A stretch of 64,000 nucleotides of DNA. Source: Nodosilinea nodulosa PCC 7104 (lineage in GTDB: Bacteria > Cyanobacteriota > Cyanobacteriia > Phormidesmidales > Phormidesmidaceae). How positions within the stretch are numbered: position 1 is the stretch's first letter; each line of letters begins with the position of its first letter. Where the stretch lies: assembly GCF_000309385.1 (NCBI RefSeq), contig NZ_JH976537.1:399426-463425 (forward strand), read 5' to 3'. Under the pieces are notes generated by a model. That model worked only from the letters and a program-made list of their open reading frames with translations, made no database searches and had not been told where the DNA came from. Positions 42,727 through 51,764 of this stretch are shown piece after piece. A program made the position numbers and the translations under genes.

Positions 42727-43392
42727 TCACCAGAAGCCCCTGGCCAGCAGGGCGGCCTGGGTGCGATCGCGCAGCTGAAGCTGACTGAGAATACTAGTCA
42801 CGTGGTTGCGCACCGTGCGCTCAGAAATAAATAGCGCCTGGGCAATTTCGCGATTGCTGTAGCCGTTGCTGATTAGCTTTAGCACCTCCTGCTCGCGGGG
42901 AGAGAGGGCGGCTAGGGCCGGAGGCATCACCGGAGCACCCACCGGGGCTATAGAATCTGGCGGCTCTGGGGCCGCAAAGGTTTTTTCAAACAGCCCTGGC
43001 CCCATGTGGGTGTAGCCCCGGTGCACGGCCCGAATCGCCACGGCCAGATCGGCTACGGGGGTCTGCTTGAGGAGGTATCCCTTGGCGCCGTAGCGCATGG
43101 CCTGCTGAACGTAGTCGTCATCGTCAAAGGTGGTGAGCACCAAAATTTTTACCGCCGGAAACTCCGCGCAGATTTGGCGAGTCGCCGCTACGCCGTCGAT
43201 TTCAGGCATTCGCACATCCATCAGCACCACGTCGGGCTGGCGGGGGGTGTCGTAGAGGGTGGCCACCTGCTCCACCGCCTGCTGGCCGTTTTCGGCATCT
43301 CCCACGACGGTCAAGTCGGGCTGAGCGGCCAGCAAATTGGCTAATCCCTGGCGAATAATGGTCTGGTCATCGACAAGCAGGAGGCGGATCAT
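42727..43392 (-). CDS. NarL/LuxR-type response regulator
   Basis: A 221-residue two-component regulator. The receiver domain has the acidic pair D8-D9 and phospho-acceptor D59 in PDVVLMDVRMPEIDG. The C-terminal LuxR-type helix-turn-helix contains LSPREQEVLKLISNGYSNRE and LFISERTVRNHVTSIL. Such proteins bind DNA as dimers after phosphorylation. The kinase gene lies immediately upstream on the same strand, but a 190-base gap holding an R2 element separates them. Target genes are not evident; the CPBP fusion gene is convergent. Confidence 0.93.
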   Translation of the reverse strand: MIRLLLVDDQTIIRQGLANLLAAQPDLTVVGDAENGQQAVEQVATLYDTPRQPDVVLMDVRMPEIDGVAATRQICAEFPAVKILVLTTFDDDDYVQQAMRYGAKGYLLKQTPVADLAVAIRAVHRGYTHMGPGLFEKTFAAPEPPDSIAPVGAPVMPPALAALSPREQEVLKLISNGYSNREIAQALFISERTVRNHVTSILSQLQLRDRTQAALLARGFW

Positions 43393-43432
43393 GGGCGGTG
43401 CGGGGGGAAGATACGGGAGAAAACGCGAAGTA

Positions 43433-43529
43433 TAGCGGTCAGTCTGGTTGAGACATGTCTCCTATAAACGTTCAAACGTTTGAATGTTCATAGGGTTTCT
43501 GGATGTCCTAACCAACGTAACTATGGCTA
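43433..43529 (+). repeat. dispersed repeat R2 between kinase and regulator genes
   Basis: A well-preserved R2 copy: TAGCGGTCAGTCTGGTTGAG at the left, GTTCAAACGTTTGAATGTTC in the centre, GGATGTCCTAACC at the right, ending GGCTA. It is flanked by TA at 43431-43432 and 43530-43531, the expected target duplication. It splits the two-component operon. Confidence 0.8.
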
Positions 43530-43582
43530 TAGAATCTGGGGTGCAGCCGCGATCTTCTGTCCCCTCCAGCGGGCCTCAGCGG

Positions 43583-44863
43583 CTAGTTCGGATAGTCGTT
43601 GAGCGCAGTGGGCGCAACGGGTGCAATGGGCGCGGCGGGCAGCGGCAGCACAACGCTGATGCGGCAGCCTGCCCCAGGGGCGCTCCAGATCTGACAGGTG
43701 CCCCCCAGGGCGGCGGCCCGCTCGCGCATGCCCCGCAGCCCAAAGCCGGTGGTGTTTTTGCTGGGGTCAAAGCCTTTGCCGTTGTCGCGCACCTGGAGGT
43801 GAAGGCGGTCGGCCTTAGCCACCAGTCTGACCTGCACCAAAATGGCCTGGCTGTGCTTGACCGTGTTGGTTAGGGCTTCTTGAACAATGCGAAACAGGGC
43901 CAGGCTAAGGTCTTCGGCGAGGGGCTCAGGCAGCTCAATTAGATAGTCTGGAACGATGTGGGCGGACTGGCAGATCTCCTTCACCAAAACCGGAATCGCT
44001 TTGCTCAGGGGAACTTCCTGGAGCGCTCCGGTGCGCAGGGTGGAGACCGATTGGGAGACTTCTCGCAGCGCCTGGTAGGCCGATTGGGTAGCCGTCCTGA
44101 GATAGTCCCTAGCCCGGTCGGCGGCGGGGGGCAAAAATAGCAGCGCATTTTCCAGCAAAATCGTTTGGGCGGTCAGGGCGTGGCCCAGGGAGTCGTGAAT
44201 TTCGCGGGCGATGCGGTTGCGCTCCTGGAGGGTGGCCTGGCTTTCGATCCTGGCGGCGTAGTTCCGCAGCTGCTCGTGGGCCACCGCCAGGTCCTGCTGG
44301 CTGTGGTAGACCGACAGCAGCGCATCCACCAGCAGCAGGACAAACACCAGCACCAGGCCAAAAAAGACGATCAGGTTGGTTTTAAAGGCATTTACCTGCC
44401 ACCGGGCGGGCGCAGTGCCGAGGTGCTCTACGACCATCTGGGGCAGAGGCACATCGCCAAAGGCAAACACCACCGTCCCGTGCAGCAGAAATACCACCGC
44501 CACCACCGCCACCCGACCCCAAACCTGAAAGATTTGGCAGCTGCGAATGACCACAACCAACCCCAGCAGCGGCAGCAGCGGCAGCAGCGCTGACGAGGCT
44601 TGACTGCTGCTCAGGGCGGCGAGGCTCAGCAGCAGCCCCAGCTCAGCGGCGGTGTAGCCAATTTTGTAGGGCCGCCGCCGGGGCAAATGCAGCCCCATGA
44701 CCGCCAGCCCCGCAATCATGCCAACCCAGGCCCAGACAATTTTCTGGCCGGGATAAAAAACAAACGAGGGCAGCGTCATCAGGACGGCCATGCCCAACAG
44801 GACCCACTCAACGTAGAGGAGCTGTCGGAGCGGAGTGTGCGATCGCGTCAGGTCAGACTTCAC
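43583..44863 (-). CDS. NarL-type sensor histidine kinase
   Basis: A 426-residue membrane kinase. The first 185 residues contain five or six hydrophobic helices with little periplasmic sequence, so it senses within the membrane or through an associated protein, like the DesK/LiaS type. The HisKA_3 dimerisation motif is QERNRIAREIHDSLGHAL, with phospho-histidine at H223. The ATPase domain has RIVQEALTNTVKHSQA (N box) and RDNGKGFDPSKNTTGFGLRG (G boxes). Its partner is the response regulator encoded next on the same strand. Confidence 0.92.
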   Translation of the reverse strand: MKSDLTRSHTPLRQLLYVEWVLLGMAVLMTLPSFVFYPGQKIVWAWVGMIAGLAVMGLHLPRRRPYKIGYTAAELGLLLSLAALSSSQASSALLPLLPLLGLVVVIRSCQIFQVWGRVAVVAVVFLLHGTVVFAFGDVPLPQMVVEHLGTAPARWQVNAFKTNLIVFFGLVLVFVLLLVDALLSVYHSQQDLAVAHEQLRNYAARIESQATLQERNRIAREIHDSLGHALTAQTILLENALLFLPPAADRARDYLRTATQSAYQALREVSQSVSTLRTGALQEVPLSKAIPVLVKEICQSAHIVPDYLIELPEPLAEDLSLALFRIVQEALTNTVKHSQAILVQVRLVAKADRLHLQVRDNGKGFDPSKNTTGFGLRGMRERAAALGGTCQIWSAPGAGCRISVVLPLPAAPIAPVAPTALNDYPN

Positions 44864-45341
44864 TGGGTTGGCCCCACGACAGAATATTGGTCTGATCTAA
44901 GGCAGCGATCGCGGGGCTACAGCGGTGGCTCCGGTGCTGCGCATCAGACCTAGCCTCAACTTTATCGGCTCACACCCCCAACGACCAGCGACGAATATCC
45001 CATTCTGGCCGCTCCGATCTGGGACAATTCTCCCAGTCGCATCCATCACATTTTCCCCCGCCGGTTTGGCAGGTTTGCTTCAAGCCCTGGGGGTCAATCG
45101 GCCAGCGCTGCGCCCTGGGTCAGCTTTTTCCAGCAGCGCGGCGGCTATGGGTGGGCTACTCTACGCCCAGCGCAAAGCCCCCGCTGGGTTCTCCGGCGGG
45201 AAAACCCCAGGCGAGGGCGTATGGTGCAGCAGGGCTGTAGCTGCCCCCCAGCGCGATCGGGAAGGTTTGAACTCAGGTATGGCTCAAAACTTCTCGAATT
45301 TCTCGCCGGGGCACATTGGCCAGGGCAACAACCGCTGGTCT
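44864..45341. other. intergenic region between glnN and the kinase gene
   Basis: No gene was recognised in 478 bases. A GC-rich hairpin with eight pairs around CCCGCTGG and CCGGCGGG lies near 45179-45200 and could weakly terminate glnN transcription, but it lacks a T-run. The promoter of the two-component genes should lie close to 44864. Confidence 0.4.
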
Positions 45342-47513
45342 CTACTTGATAAACAGCATCTCCTGGTAGGTGGGCAGGGGCCAGAGATCGTCGGCCACCT
45401 CGCCTTCGAGGGCGTCAGCATACTCCCGCACCTGATCCATCAGCGGGCGAATGGTTTGGGCGCAGAACTGCATATGCTCTTCCACCGACATGAAGTGCTT
45501 GGTCATCATGTCGCTGAGCTCGCCCACCGCAGCCATCATCGACTGGGTGAGTTCAGCCACCTTGACTACGCTGTCTTTGCCAAACTCGATGCCGATCTCA
45601 TCGAGGCTGTCGATGGTCTTGGCCAGTTCGCCCATGTACCGCACGGCAGCGGGGTAGATGATGGTCTTGGCCATGCTGATCACCAGCTTAGCCTCCACCT
45701 CAATGGACTGGATATACTGCTCGGAGTAGGCCTCAAAGCGGCTGCCCAGCTCCACCGGGGTGAGCACCTTTTCCTGGGTGAAGAGGTCTTCGATGTACTG
45801 CTCACGCAGCACGGGCAGGGCGTCGGCGGTGGTGCGCAGGTTGAGTAAGCCGCGCTCGTTGACGGCCATTTCGTGCCACTCGGTAGAGTAGCCGTTGCCG
45901 TTAAACACGACGGCCCCGTGGTCGTGAATTACCTCCTTCAGGATGCTCTGGATGGCCGTATTTAGCTCCATGCCGCTGCCGAGCTTGGCTTCGAGCTGGT
46001 CGGCCATCCAGTCAAGGGAATCGGCCAGAATGGTGTTCATCGCCACCAGCGGCCCGGCCACCGACTGGCCCGAGCCGACGGCGCGAAACTCAAAACGGTT
46101 GCCGGTAAAGGCAAAGGGGGACGTGCGGTTGCGATCGCCTGCATCCTTTGGAAAGACTGGCAGGGTATCAACCCCCAGGTTCATTTCGCCCTTAGCCTGA
46201 GAACCCGTGACCTCGCCCTTGGCGATCTGGTCAAACACATCCTGAAGCTGCGACCCCAGGTAGATCGAGATAATGGCCGGTGGAGCCTCGTTGGCCCCCA
46301 GCCGATGGTCATTGCTGGCGCTGGCAATCACCGCCCGCATCAGCGGCCCGTACTTGTGCACGCCGCGAATCACCGCACCGCAAAACACCAAAAACTGAAC
46401 ATTGTCGTGGGGGGTATCGCCGGGATCCAGCAGGTTGCCCTGGGTGGCATTGCCCACCGACCAGTTGACGTGCTTGCCCGAGCCGTTGATGCCGGCAAAG
46501 GGCTTTTCGTGGAGCAGACAGACAAAACCATGCTTTTTGGCCGTGTTGCGCAGCACCGTCATCAGCAGCTGCTGGTGGTCGCTGGCCACGTTGGCCGCCT
46601 CAAAAAAGGGCGCAATTTCGAACTGGCCGGGGGCCACTTCGTTGTGGCGGGTCTTGGCCGGAATGCCCAGGCGGTAGAGTCTCTCCTCCACATCCTGCAT
46701 AAAGATCTGCACCCGCTCAGGGATCGCCCCAAAGTAGTGGTCGTCGAACTGCTGCCCCTTGGCCGGAGGGCGACCAAACAGCGTGCGGCCTGCCAGCATT
46801 AGGTCGGGGCGCACGCTGGCGAAGCTGGCATCGACCAGAAAATACTCCTGCTCAGCGCCGCAGCTAGAGTTAACCGGGGCCACTTCGCTATAGCCCAGCA
46901 GCTTGAGGACGCGGGTGGCCGCCTTGCTCATGGCCGCATTGGAGCGCAGCAGCGGGGTTTTCTTGTCCAGCGCTTCCCCGGTCCAGGAGACAAACACGGT
47001 GGGAATGCAGAGGGTGACGCCGTTGTCGGTCTCCATCACAAAGGCGGGGCTGGTCACGTCCCAGGCGGTGTAGCCCCGAGCCTCAAAGGTGGAGCGAATG
47101 CCGCCGTTGGGAAAGGACGATCCGTCGGGTTCGCCCTGCACCAGCACCTTGCCAGAAAATTCTGAAATCACCGAGCCATCGCTCTGCACCGAAATAAAGC
47201 CGTCGTGCTTTTCGGCGGTGGCGTTGGTCAGCGGGTAGAACATGTGGGAGTAGTAGAGCGCTCCCTTAGAAATAGCCCAGTCCTTCATGGCGACGGCCAC
47301 CACATCGGCCACCGTCACATCCAGGGGGGCGCCGGTTTTAATGGTCTTTTGCAGCGACTTAAACACCGACTTTGGCAAGCATTCCTGCATCTTGCTGAGG
47401 CTAAAGACATCCTTGGCCCACAGATCTTCGAGCCGCCCCGGAGTGCTCACAGACACTTTGGGACGGCAGGCAATACTGGCAATGGCCTGGGCGCGCAATT
47501 CGTTTCCACTCAT
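45342..47513 (-). CDS. glnN: type III glutamine synthetase
   Basis: A 723-residue glutamine synthetase, the GSIII length (about 720) rather than the 470 of GlnA. It makes glutamine from glutamate, ammonia and ATP. GSIII-specific blocks include [20 protein letters not shown] near the N-terminus, [20 protein letters not shown], and [20 protein letters not shown] followed by KHVNWSV in the catalytic core. The C-terminal helical domain is present. In other cyanobacteria glnN is induced under nitrogen deprivation through NtcA, and a matching promoter lies upstream here (48065-48106). No carbon/nitrogen partner gene is adjacent. Confidence 0.95.
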   Translation of the reverse strand: MSGNELRAQAIASIACRPKVSVSTPGRLEDLWAKDVFSLSKMQECLPKSVFKSLQKTIKTGAPLDVTVADVVAVAMKDWAISKGALYYSHMFYPLTNATAEKHDGFISVQSDGSVISEFSGKVLVQGEPDGSSFPNGGIRSTFEARGYTAWDVTSPAFVMETDNGVTLCIPTVFVSWTGEALDKKTPLLRSNAAMSKAATRVLKLLGYSEVAPVNSSCGAEQEYFLVDASFASVRPDLMLAGRTLFGRPPAKGQQFDDHYFGAIPERVQIFMQDVEERLYRLGIPAKTRHNEVAPGQFEIAPFFEAANVASDHQQLLMTVLRNTAKKHGFVCLLHEKPFAGINGSGKHVNWSVGNATQGNLLDPGDTPHDNVQFLVFCGAVIRGVHKYGPLMRAVIASASNDHRLGANEAPPAIISIYLGSQLQDVFDQIAKGEVTGSQAKGEMNLGVDTLPVFPKDAGDRNRTSPFAFTGNRFEFRAVGSGQSVAGPLVAMNTILADSLDWMADQLEAKLGSGMELNTAIQSILKEVIHDHGAVVFNGNGYSTEWHEMAVNERGLLNLRTTADALPVLREQYIEDLFTQEKVLTPVELGSRFEAYSEQYIQSIEVEAKLVISMAKTIIYPAAVRYMGELAKTIDSLDEIGIEFGKDSVVKVAELTQSMMAAVGELSDMMTKHFMSVEEHMQFCAQTIRPLMDQVREYADALEGEVADDLWPLPTYQEMLFIK

Positions 47514-48064
47514 AGCAGTCTCCTAGTTAAATGAAAAATAGTCGCGATACGGAGGCGGAGTCGCGGGCCAGCCTAGCCCATCGAAACGATGCTCTGCTGC
47601 TTCATGCCTGGGAAGATGGCCCAGTCGTCAGCGCTAGCCTCTCCACGGGAGCAGGCGTACCACAGGGGCGATCGGAGTCGGAGAAAAGCCTGAGAGGCCT
47701 ACCGTTAGACAGCCTTGAAAAAACACGCTATAGCGACGGAAACTGGCAACCCCAGGACGGGAAATTTCCGACTACAGCGCTTATCGTCTCAGTGGTCTAA
47801 TAAGAACCCCTCAGACAAACATAAAGCCCTCAAAATTGTTTGATCAAAAGCTTACTGAACCAGGCTCAATACTCTTAGATAAAGTCTGGAGCCAATGTCT
47901 AAATCAACAATTTTAGGAACTTAAAACCTGACTCAAAACTAAACCGAAAGTTTGCACCCTTTTAACGACTGTGGTCGACTTTATAAAGCCTCAGGGAGCC
48001 CTTATATCAGCCTTTGGGCTTTAATAGCAAGCAATATTAAAACCCATAGAAATTTGCATTATGG
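47514..48064 (-). other. long 5' leader of glnN
   Basis: If the NtcA-type promoter at 48065-48106 is used, about 540 bases are transcribed before the glnN start. The distal part (47800-48060) is AT-rich and can form several small stem-loops, for example AAAGCC pairing with GGCTTT around 47985-48025. No coding frame with homology was found. A regulatory leader, a small RNA, or an additional promoter nearer the gene are all possible. I do not recognise a known glutamine riboswitch. Confidence 0.4.
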
Positions 48065-48106
48065 ATACTAAGGGCAAAGTGGGGGGGCTTTTGTAGCTAT
48101 AAATAC
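48065..48106 (-). promoter_or_regulatory. NtcA-activated promoter for glnN
   Basis: On the minus strand GTA-N8-TAC occupies 48106-48093. Exactly 22 bases later comes TAGTAT (48070-48065), fitting the -10 consensus TAN3T. Site, spacing and -10 box reproduce the canonical class II NtcA promoter of cyanobacteria. Transcription would start near 48058 and read towards glnN. The GTA-N8-TAC core is itself symmetrical, but the -10 box is found in this orientation. Confidence 0.75.
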
Positions 48107-48220
48107 CTTTGTCAGTTAATTCAGGTTCCTTAAAGATTGATCATATATGTGGTCCGGTAGACGACCTGGTTCGATAGGCTGGGGCAAACGGCCTGAGCCA
48201 GGGGTGCTAAAAGCAGACAT

Positions 48221-48389
48221 ACCTGAAAAACCAACGCCTTTCGCAGGGGTATAGCAGGTTAGGACATCCAGAAACCCTATGGACGTTCCAACGTTTGAAC
48301 ATTCTTAGGAAACATGTCTTAACCAGACTGCTACAGCTATAAATGGTCGTTTGCCCTTACCCCAATTCATGCCTCACGCAGCAACGCCC
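48221..48389 (+). repeat. dispersed repeat R4 interrupted by R2
   Basis: R4 sequence ACCAACGCCTTTCGCAGGGG, then the inserted R2, then AATGGTCGTTTGCCCTTACC and TTCATGCCTCACGCAGCAAC. The two halves join perfectly onto the uninterrupted copy at 4981-5062 once R2 and one TA are removed. It lies between the NtcA promoter and asnS. Confidence 0.75.
48252..48339 (-). mobile_element. MITE-like element R2, inserted in R4
   Basis: An 88-bp element with termini TAGC and GCTA, flanked by TA direct repeats (48250-48251 and 48340-48341). Its interior is a long imperfect palindrome centred on GTTCCAACGTTTGAAC. It has no coding capacity. TA duplication and palindromic ends point to mobilisation by an IS630/Tc1-type transposase, but no such transposase gene is in the window. 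Confidence 0.75.
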
Positions 48390-48469
48390 TAAATCTAACC
48401 TTCCGCTTCAGAGCCGCAGTGGGTCAGAATAGGTAACAATCCGTATAACCCTACCGACTGAGCACGACT

Positions 48470-49855
48470 ATGCCGCGCATTCGAGACATTCTGCACGCTG
48501 GCGAACCAGGCCAGGCCGTTACCATTCAGGGCTGGGTGCGCACCAAGCGCGAGGCCAAGGGTGTCACCTTTGTCGATGTGAACGATGGCTCGTCGATGGC
48601 GGGCTTGCAGGTGGTGCTCAACGCCGATCTGTCGGCCTATGACACCGTAGTTAAGGAGCTGACCACCGGCTCGTCTGTGGGCATTGGCGGCACTCTGGTG
48701 GAATCGCCCGGCAAGGGCCAGCGGGTAGAGCTTCAGGCTGACTCAATTACGGTTTACGGCACCGCCGATGGCGAAACCTATCCGCTCCAGAAAAAGCGCC
48801 ATTCCTTTGAGTACCTGCGGACGCTGGGCCATCTCAGGTCGCGCACTAACACCCTGGGCGCGGTATTTCGGGTGCGCAATGCCTGTGCCCAGGCCATTCA
48901 CCAGTTCTTCAGCGATCGCGGCTTTTTGTGGATGCACACCCCGATCATCACCGCCAGCGACTGCGAAGGGGCGGGGGAAATGTTTGCCGTTACCGGGCTA
49001 GATCTGGCCAATCCGCCCAAGGGCCAGGACGGCAGGGTGGACTACAGCCAGGATTTCTTTGGCAAGCCCGCCTACCTCACCGTCAGCGGCCAGCTTGAGG
49101 CCGAAATTATGGCCATGGCCTTTACCAACGTCTACACCTTTGGCCCCACCTTTCGGGCCGAGAACTCCAACACCTCCCGCCACCTGGCGGAGTTTTGGAT
49201 GGTGGAGCCGGAGATGGCCTTCTGCGACCTGACGGGGAATATGGATCTGGCCGAAGAGTTTCTCAAGTACATCTTCCATTCGGTGCTGGAGCAGTGCCCG
49301 GAGGATATGGCTTTTTTCAACGATCGCATCGACAATTCGGTGCTGGCCACCGCCGACAACATTATCAACAACACCTTCGAGCGCATTACTTACACCGAGG
49401 CGGTGAAACTGCTGGAAAAGACCGATAAAACTTTCGAGTTCCCGGTGGAGTGGGGCATCGACCTGCAATCGGAGCACGAGCGCTACCTGGCGGAAGACCT
49501 GTTTAAAAAGCCGGTGATTGTCACCGACTACCCCACCGGCATCAAAGCCTTCTACATGCGCCTCAACGACGGCGGTGAGACCGTCGCGGCGATGGACGTG
49601 CTGGCCCCCAAGGTGGGCGAGATCATCGGCGGCTCCCAGCGGGAAGAGCGCCTCGACGTGCTGGAGCGCCGCATCACCGAAGCGGGGCTACCCATCGAAG
49701 ACTACTGGTGGTATCTGGATCTGCGCCGCTTTGGCACCGTGCCCCACGCGGGCTTTGGCCTGGGCTTTGAGCGCCTGGTGCAGTTTATGACCGGCATGGG
49801 CAACATCCGCGATGTCATCCCCTTTCCCCGCACCCCCGACAGCATTGAGTTTTAA
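48470..49855 (+). CDS. asnS: asparaginyl-tRNA synthetase
   Basis: A 461-residue class IIb synthetase that charges tRNA-Asn. The N-terminal OB-fold anticodon domain contains [20 protein letters not shown]. Class II motif 2 is [20 protein letters not shown] and motif 3 is [20 protein letters not shown]. The residues [10 protein letters not shown] near the C-terminus are typical of AsnRS. Its presence implies direct asparaginylation rather than reliance on the amidotransferase route alone. The stop lies just before an R3 element. Confidence 0.97.
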   Translation: MPRIRDILHAGEPGQAVTIQGWVRTKREAKGVTFVDVNDGSSMAGLQVVLNADLSAYDTVVKELTTGSSVGIGGTLVESPGKGQRVELQADSITVYGTADGETYPLQKKRHSFEYLRTLGHLRSRTNTLGAVFRVRNACAQAIHQFFSDRGFLWMHTPIITASDCEGAGEMFAVTGLDLANPPKGQDGRVDYSQDFFGKPAYLTVSGQLEAEIMAMAFTNVYTFGPTFRAENSNTSRHLAEFWMVEPEMAFCDLTGNMDLAEEFLKYIFHSVLEQCPEDMAFFNDRIDNSVLATADNIINNTFERITYTEAVKLLEKTDKTFEFPVEWGIDLQSEHERYLAEDLFKKPVIVTDYPTGIKAFYMRLNDGGETVAAMDVLAPKVGEIIGGSQREERLDVLERRITEAGLPIEDYWWYLDLRRFGTVPHAGFGLGFERLVQFMTGMGNIRDVIPFPRTPDSIEF

Positions 49856-49857
49856 TT

Positions 49858-49985
49858 GGGGGCCGTCATCAATTAATCGCCAATGGCCTAAGAGCTAGCG
49901 GTTACAGCCCCTAACCTGTTTTTTGGGTCGAGCGTGGCAACGCCTATGAGATAGGGGTTGTAGCGAGAATTGATGACCAGCCCTA
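49858..49985 (+). mobile_element. MITE-like element R3, copy 1
   Basis: A 128-bp non-coding element. GTCATCAATTAA (49865-49876) at one end faces AATTGATGAC (49968-49977) at the other, and the interior GCGGTTACAGCCCCTAACCTG matches the copy at 59248-59378 in opposite orientation. Its right edge supplies the stop codon TAG (minus strand, 49985-49983) of the Uma2 gene. Confidence 0.75.
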
Positions 49986-50582
49986 ATTCTCAGCCTCAAA
50001 AATCTGTCTGACGCCCAAGGTAAGGTCTGGAAATTCGACCGAGACGACCGCCCCCTGTAGCCCAAAGACACCAATCTCTCGGTACGCCTCGCCATCTAGC
50101 GACAGCACCATGACCGTTTGGGCGATCGGATCAATTAGCCAGTATTCCGGCACCCCAATAGCGGCATATTGGGCTCGCTTGTGCCCATAGTCTCGGTTTC
50201 GATTGCTTTTACCAGGGCTGACGATCTCTGCCACCAGGCGCGGCGGCGGCATATCGTGGGTGATAGTCAGCCGTCGCTGGGTTAGCTCCAGGTGCTCAGG
50301 TCGAAGCACCACCAGGTCAGGGTAGCGATTGGCTGCATCGGCAGGGCGTAAGACCGGCACCTGGAGCTCTAGCGCATGGATCTTAATCAGGCGGAGGGGA
50401 GCAACCTTAGCCGCTACAAGCAGAAATTGCAGGTAGTTGGCCAGCCAATTATTGGGTTCCGACTCGGGTGGCAATTCGGCTAATTCCCCCTGTACCAGTT
50501 CGTAGCGCCCTTCCAGCGGGGTTTCATTACTGTAGGCAAGATACTCCTCGAATGAGGCAAGCTTTACCTTAGCCTGGGTCAT
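49983..50582 (-). CDS. Uma2 family (DUF820) nuclease-like protein
   Basis: A 199-residue protein of the Uma2/DUF820 family, a PD-(D/E)XK-fold group strongly expanded in cyanobacteria. Recognisable blocks are SFEEYLAYSNETPLEGRYEL near the N-terminus, YPDLVVLRPEHLE, LVAEIVSPGKSNRNRDYGHK (the E-x-x-S catalytic-like motif) and RAQYAAIGVPEYWLIDP. Activity of these proteins is mostly unproven. The last codon before the stop sits at the boundary of element R3, so the native C-terminus may have been slightly different. Confidence 0.85.
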   Translation of the reverse strand: MTQAKVKLASFEEYLAYSNETPLEGRYELVQGELAELPPESEPNNWLANYLQFLLVAAKVAPLRLIKIHALELQVPVLRPADAANRYPDLVVLRPEHLELTQRRLTITHDMPPPRLVAEIVSPGKSNRNRDYGHKRAQYAAIGVPEYWLIDPIAQTVMVLSLDGEAYREIGVFGLQGAVVSVEFPDLTLGVRQIFEAEN

Positions 50583-50704
50583 GGTCTTTCCCCTAAGACA
50601 TTTCTCTCATCCTAGCGTGCTGGTTGTAGCGACCAGCACGCGCGATCCACCCCTGGATGTCATTCCCTTTCCCCCACATCCCTGACAGCATCGAGTTTGT
50701 TGGT

Positions 50705-50962
50705 CTAACGGTTAGATTTGGGCCAGTGCTGGAACTCTTCCTGGTGAAATTCGATGTCCAAATCTGCAACATGCATTTGCATACGCTGCTGCACCTCGGC
50801 CACCGCCTGGTTGTAAATGCTGGGGCCAATTTCTGTCAGAAAAAAGCGCAGCAGGCTCCCGGCGGCGATGGTGCCGATCTCCTCTTCCCGCTCTTCCTGG
50901 AAATAGCGCACGATGGCGGCGATCGCCTCCCGGTGCTTATCCTTGGGCAGTTCGATGGACAC
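50705..50962 (-). CDS. DUF2164 family small protein
   Basis: An 85-residue protein matching the DUF2164 pattern: IELPKDKHREAIAAIVRYFQ, then EEIGTIAAGSLLRFFLTEIG, then IYNQAVAEVQQRMQMHVADL. Its function is unknown. GTG 50962 is chosen because AGGGAGG lies six bases upstream and the family N-terminus begins there; the longer frame to 50998 lacks support and would abut the GrpB-like stop. It is 36 bases downstream of that gene and may share its transcript. Confidence 0.82.
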   Translation of the reverse strand: MSIELPKDKHREAIAAIVRYFQEEREEEIGTIAAGSLLRFFLTEIGPSIYNQAVAEVQQRMQMHVADLDIEFHQEEFQHWPKSNR

Positions 50963-50997
50963 AGATAACCTCCCTGGTCTGGTAATTCTGCCCAACA

Positions 50998-51597
50998 TTA
51001 GAGCATAGACACCGGGTCACTGCCGCACTGGCGATACCACGCCCTCGCCTGGGCCTCCACCGTCTGAATCCAGCCGTGCTTGCTGTCGCTGTAGCCGCCA
51101 ATATCTGCCGGGTATCGGGCGTAGGCAGCCCGCTTGACGGCGGCATACTCGTCACGCACCGCCGGGTGGGTTCTGAGGTAGTTGCGAAAGGCCAGGTGCC
51201 GCTCAATGTCTGGGTCGTCCTGGCCGTAGATGTGGATGTTGTGGGTGCGGTAGCCGTGCTGGTCGCGGGTGAAGAAGCGCCGTCCCGGCAAGCCGTATTC
51301 GCCCCAGGCCCGGTAGCCTGCGGCTTCAAGTCGGGGCGTCTTTGCCTCAATGATGGCAATGGATCGCGCCACCGGCAGCAGGTCGATGATGGGCTTAGCC
51401 GCCAGCCCCGGCACCGAAGTACTGCCAATGTGGTGGATGACAACGAGGTCGTCGTCCAGCAAATCTCGCAGGCACGCTGCCGCTTGCTCGAAGGCCAGGG
51501 GCCAGTCGGGGGAGTAGTCGGTAAAGGTATAGGCGCTAGGCATGAGCACTGGGCCATCCAGGTCGAAAAAGATGGGTTTCGTTAGCGAGATGGGCAC
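50998..51597 (-). CDS. GrpB family protein (nucleotidyltransferase-like)
   Basis: A 199-residue protein of the GrpB/UPF0157 family, which has a nucleotidyltransferase fold. Characteristic blocks are DYSPDWPLAFEQAAACLRDL, HHIGSTSVPGLAAKPIIDLL (the GS...D-x-D-like active-site strand) and YGLPGRRFFTRDQHGYRTHN. Biological role is undefined; some members are fused to dephospho-CoA kinase. The start at 51597 gives MPISLTKPIFFDLDGP; a shorter start near SAYTFTDYSPDW is also possible, since the family usually begins around there. Confidence 0.85.
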   Translation of the reverse strand: MPISLTKPIFFDLDGPVLMPSAYTFTDYSPDWPLAFEQAAACLRDLLDDDLVVIHHIGSTSVPGLAAKPIIDLLPVARSIAIIEAKTPRLEAAGYRAWGEYGLPGRRFFTRDQHGYRTHNIHIYGQDDPDIERHLAFRNYLRTHPAVRDEYAAVKRAAYARYPADIGGYSDSKHGWIQTVEAQARAWYRQCGSDPVSML

Positions 51598-51764
51598 CCC
51601 CCGAGCATAGCGCTGGTGCGGACTCCGGGTTGGGCCAGGGCCACAGCCCCCCAGGCAGGCCCACGCTAAAAAGCATTTTGCCCTGAGCGCCCACGGTTAG
51701 AGCGCTGATTGGGTCGCTGCGGTAGGCTTGAGGTAAATCACTAGATCGCGCAGGATGCCGGGCC

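Noticed and set aside
47700..47770. Possible glnA-type glutamine riboswitch near GACGGAAACTGG
   Set aside because: The string is on the strand opposite glnN and the remaining conserved core of the motif is absent.
47531..47800. Plus-strand 89-codon frame upstream of glnN
   Set aside because: Composition is low in hydrophobic structure, there is no recognisable motif, and it lies antisense to the predicted glnN leader.
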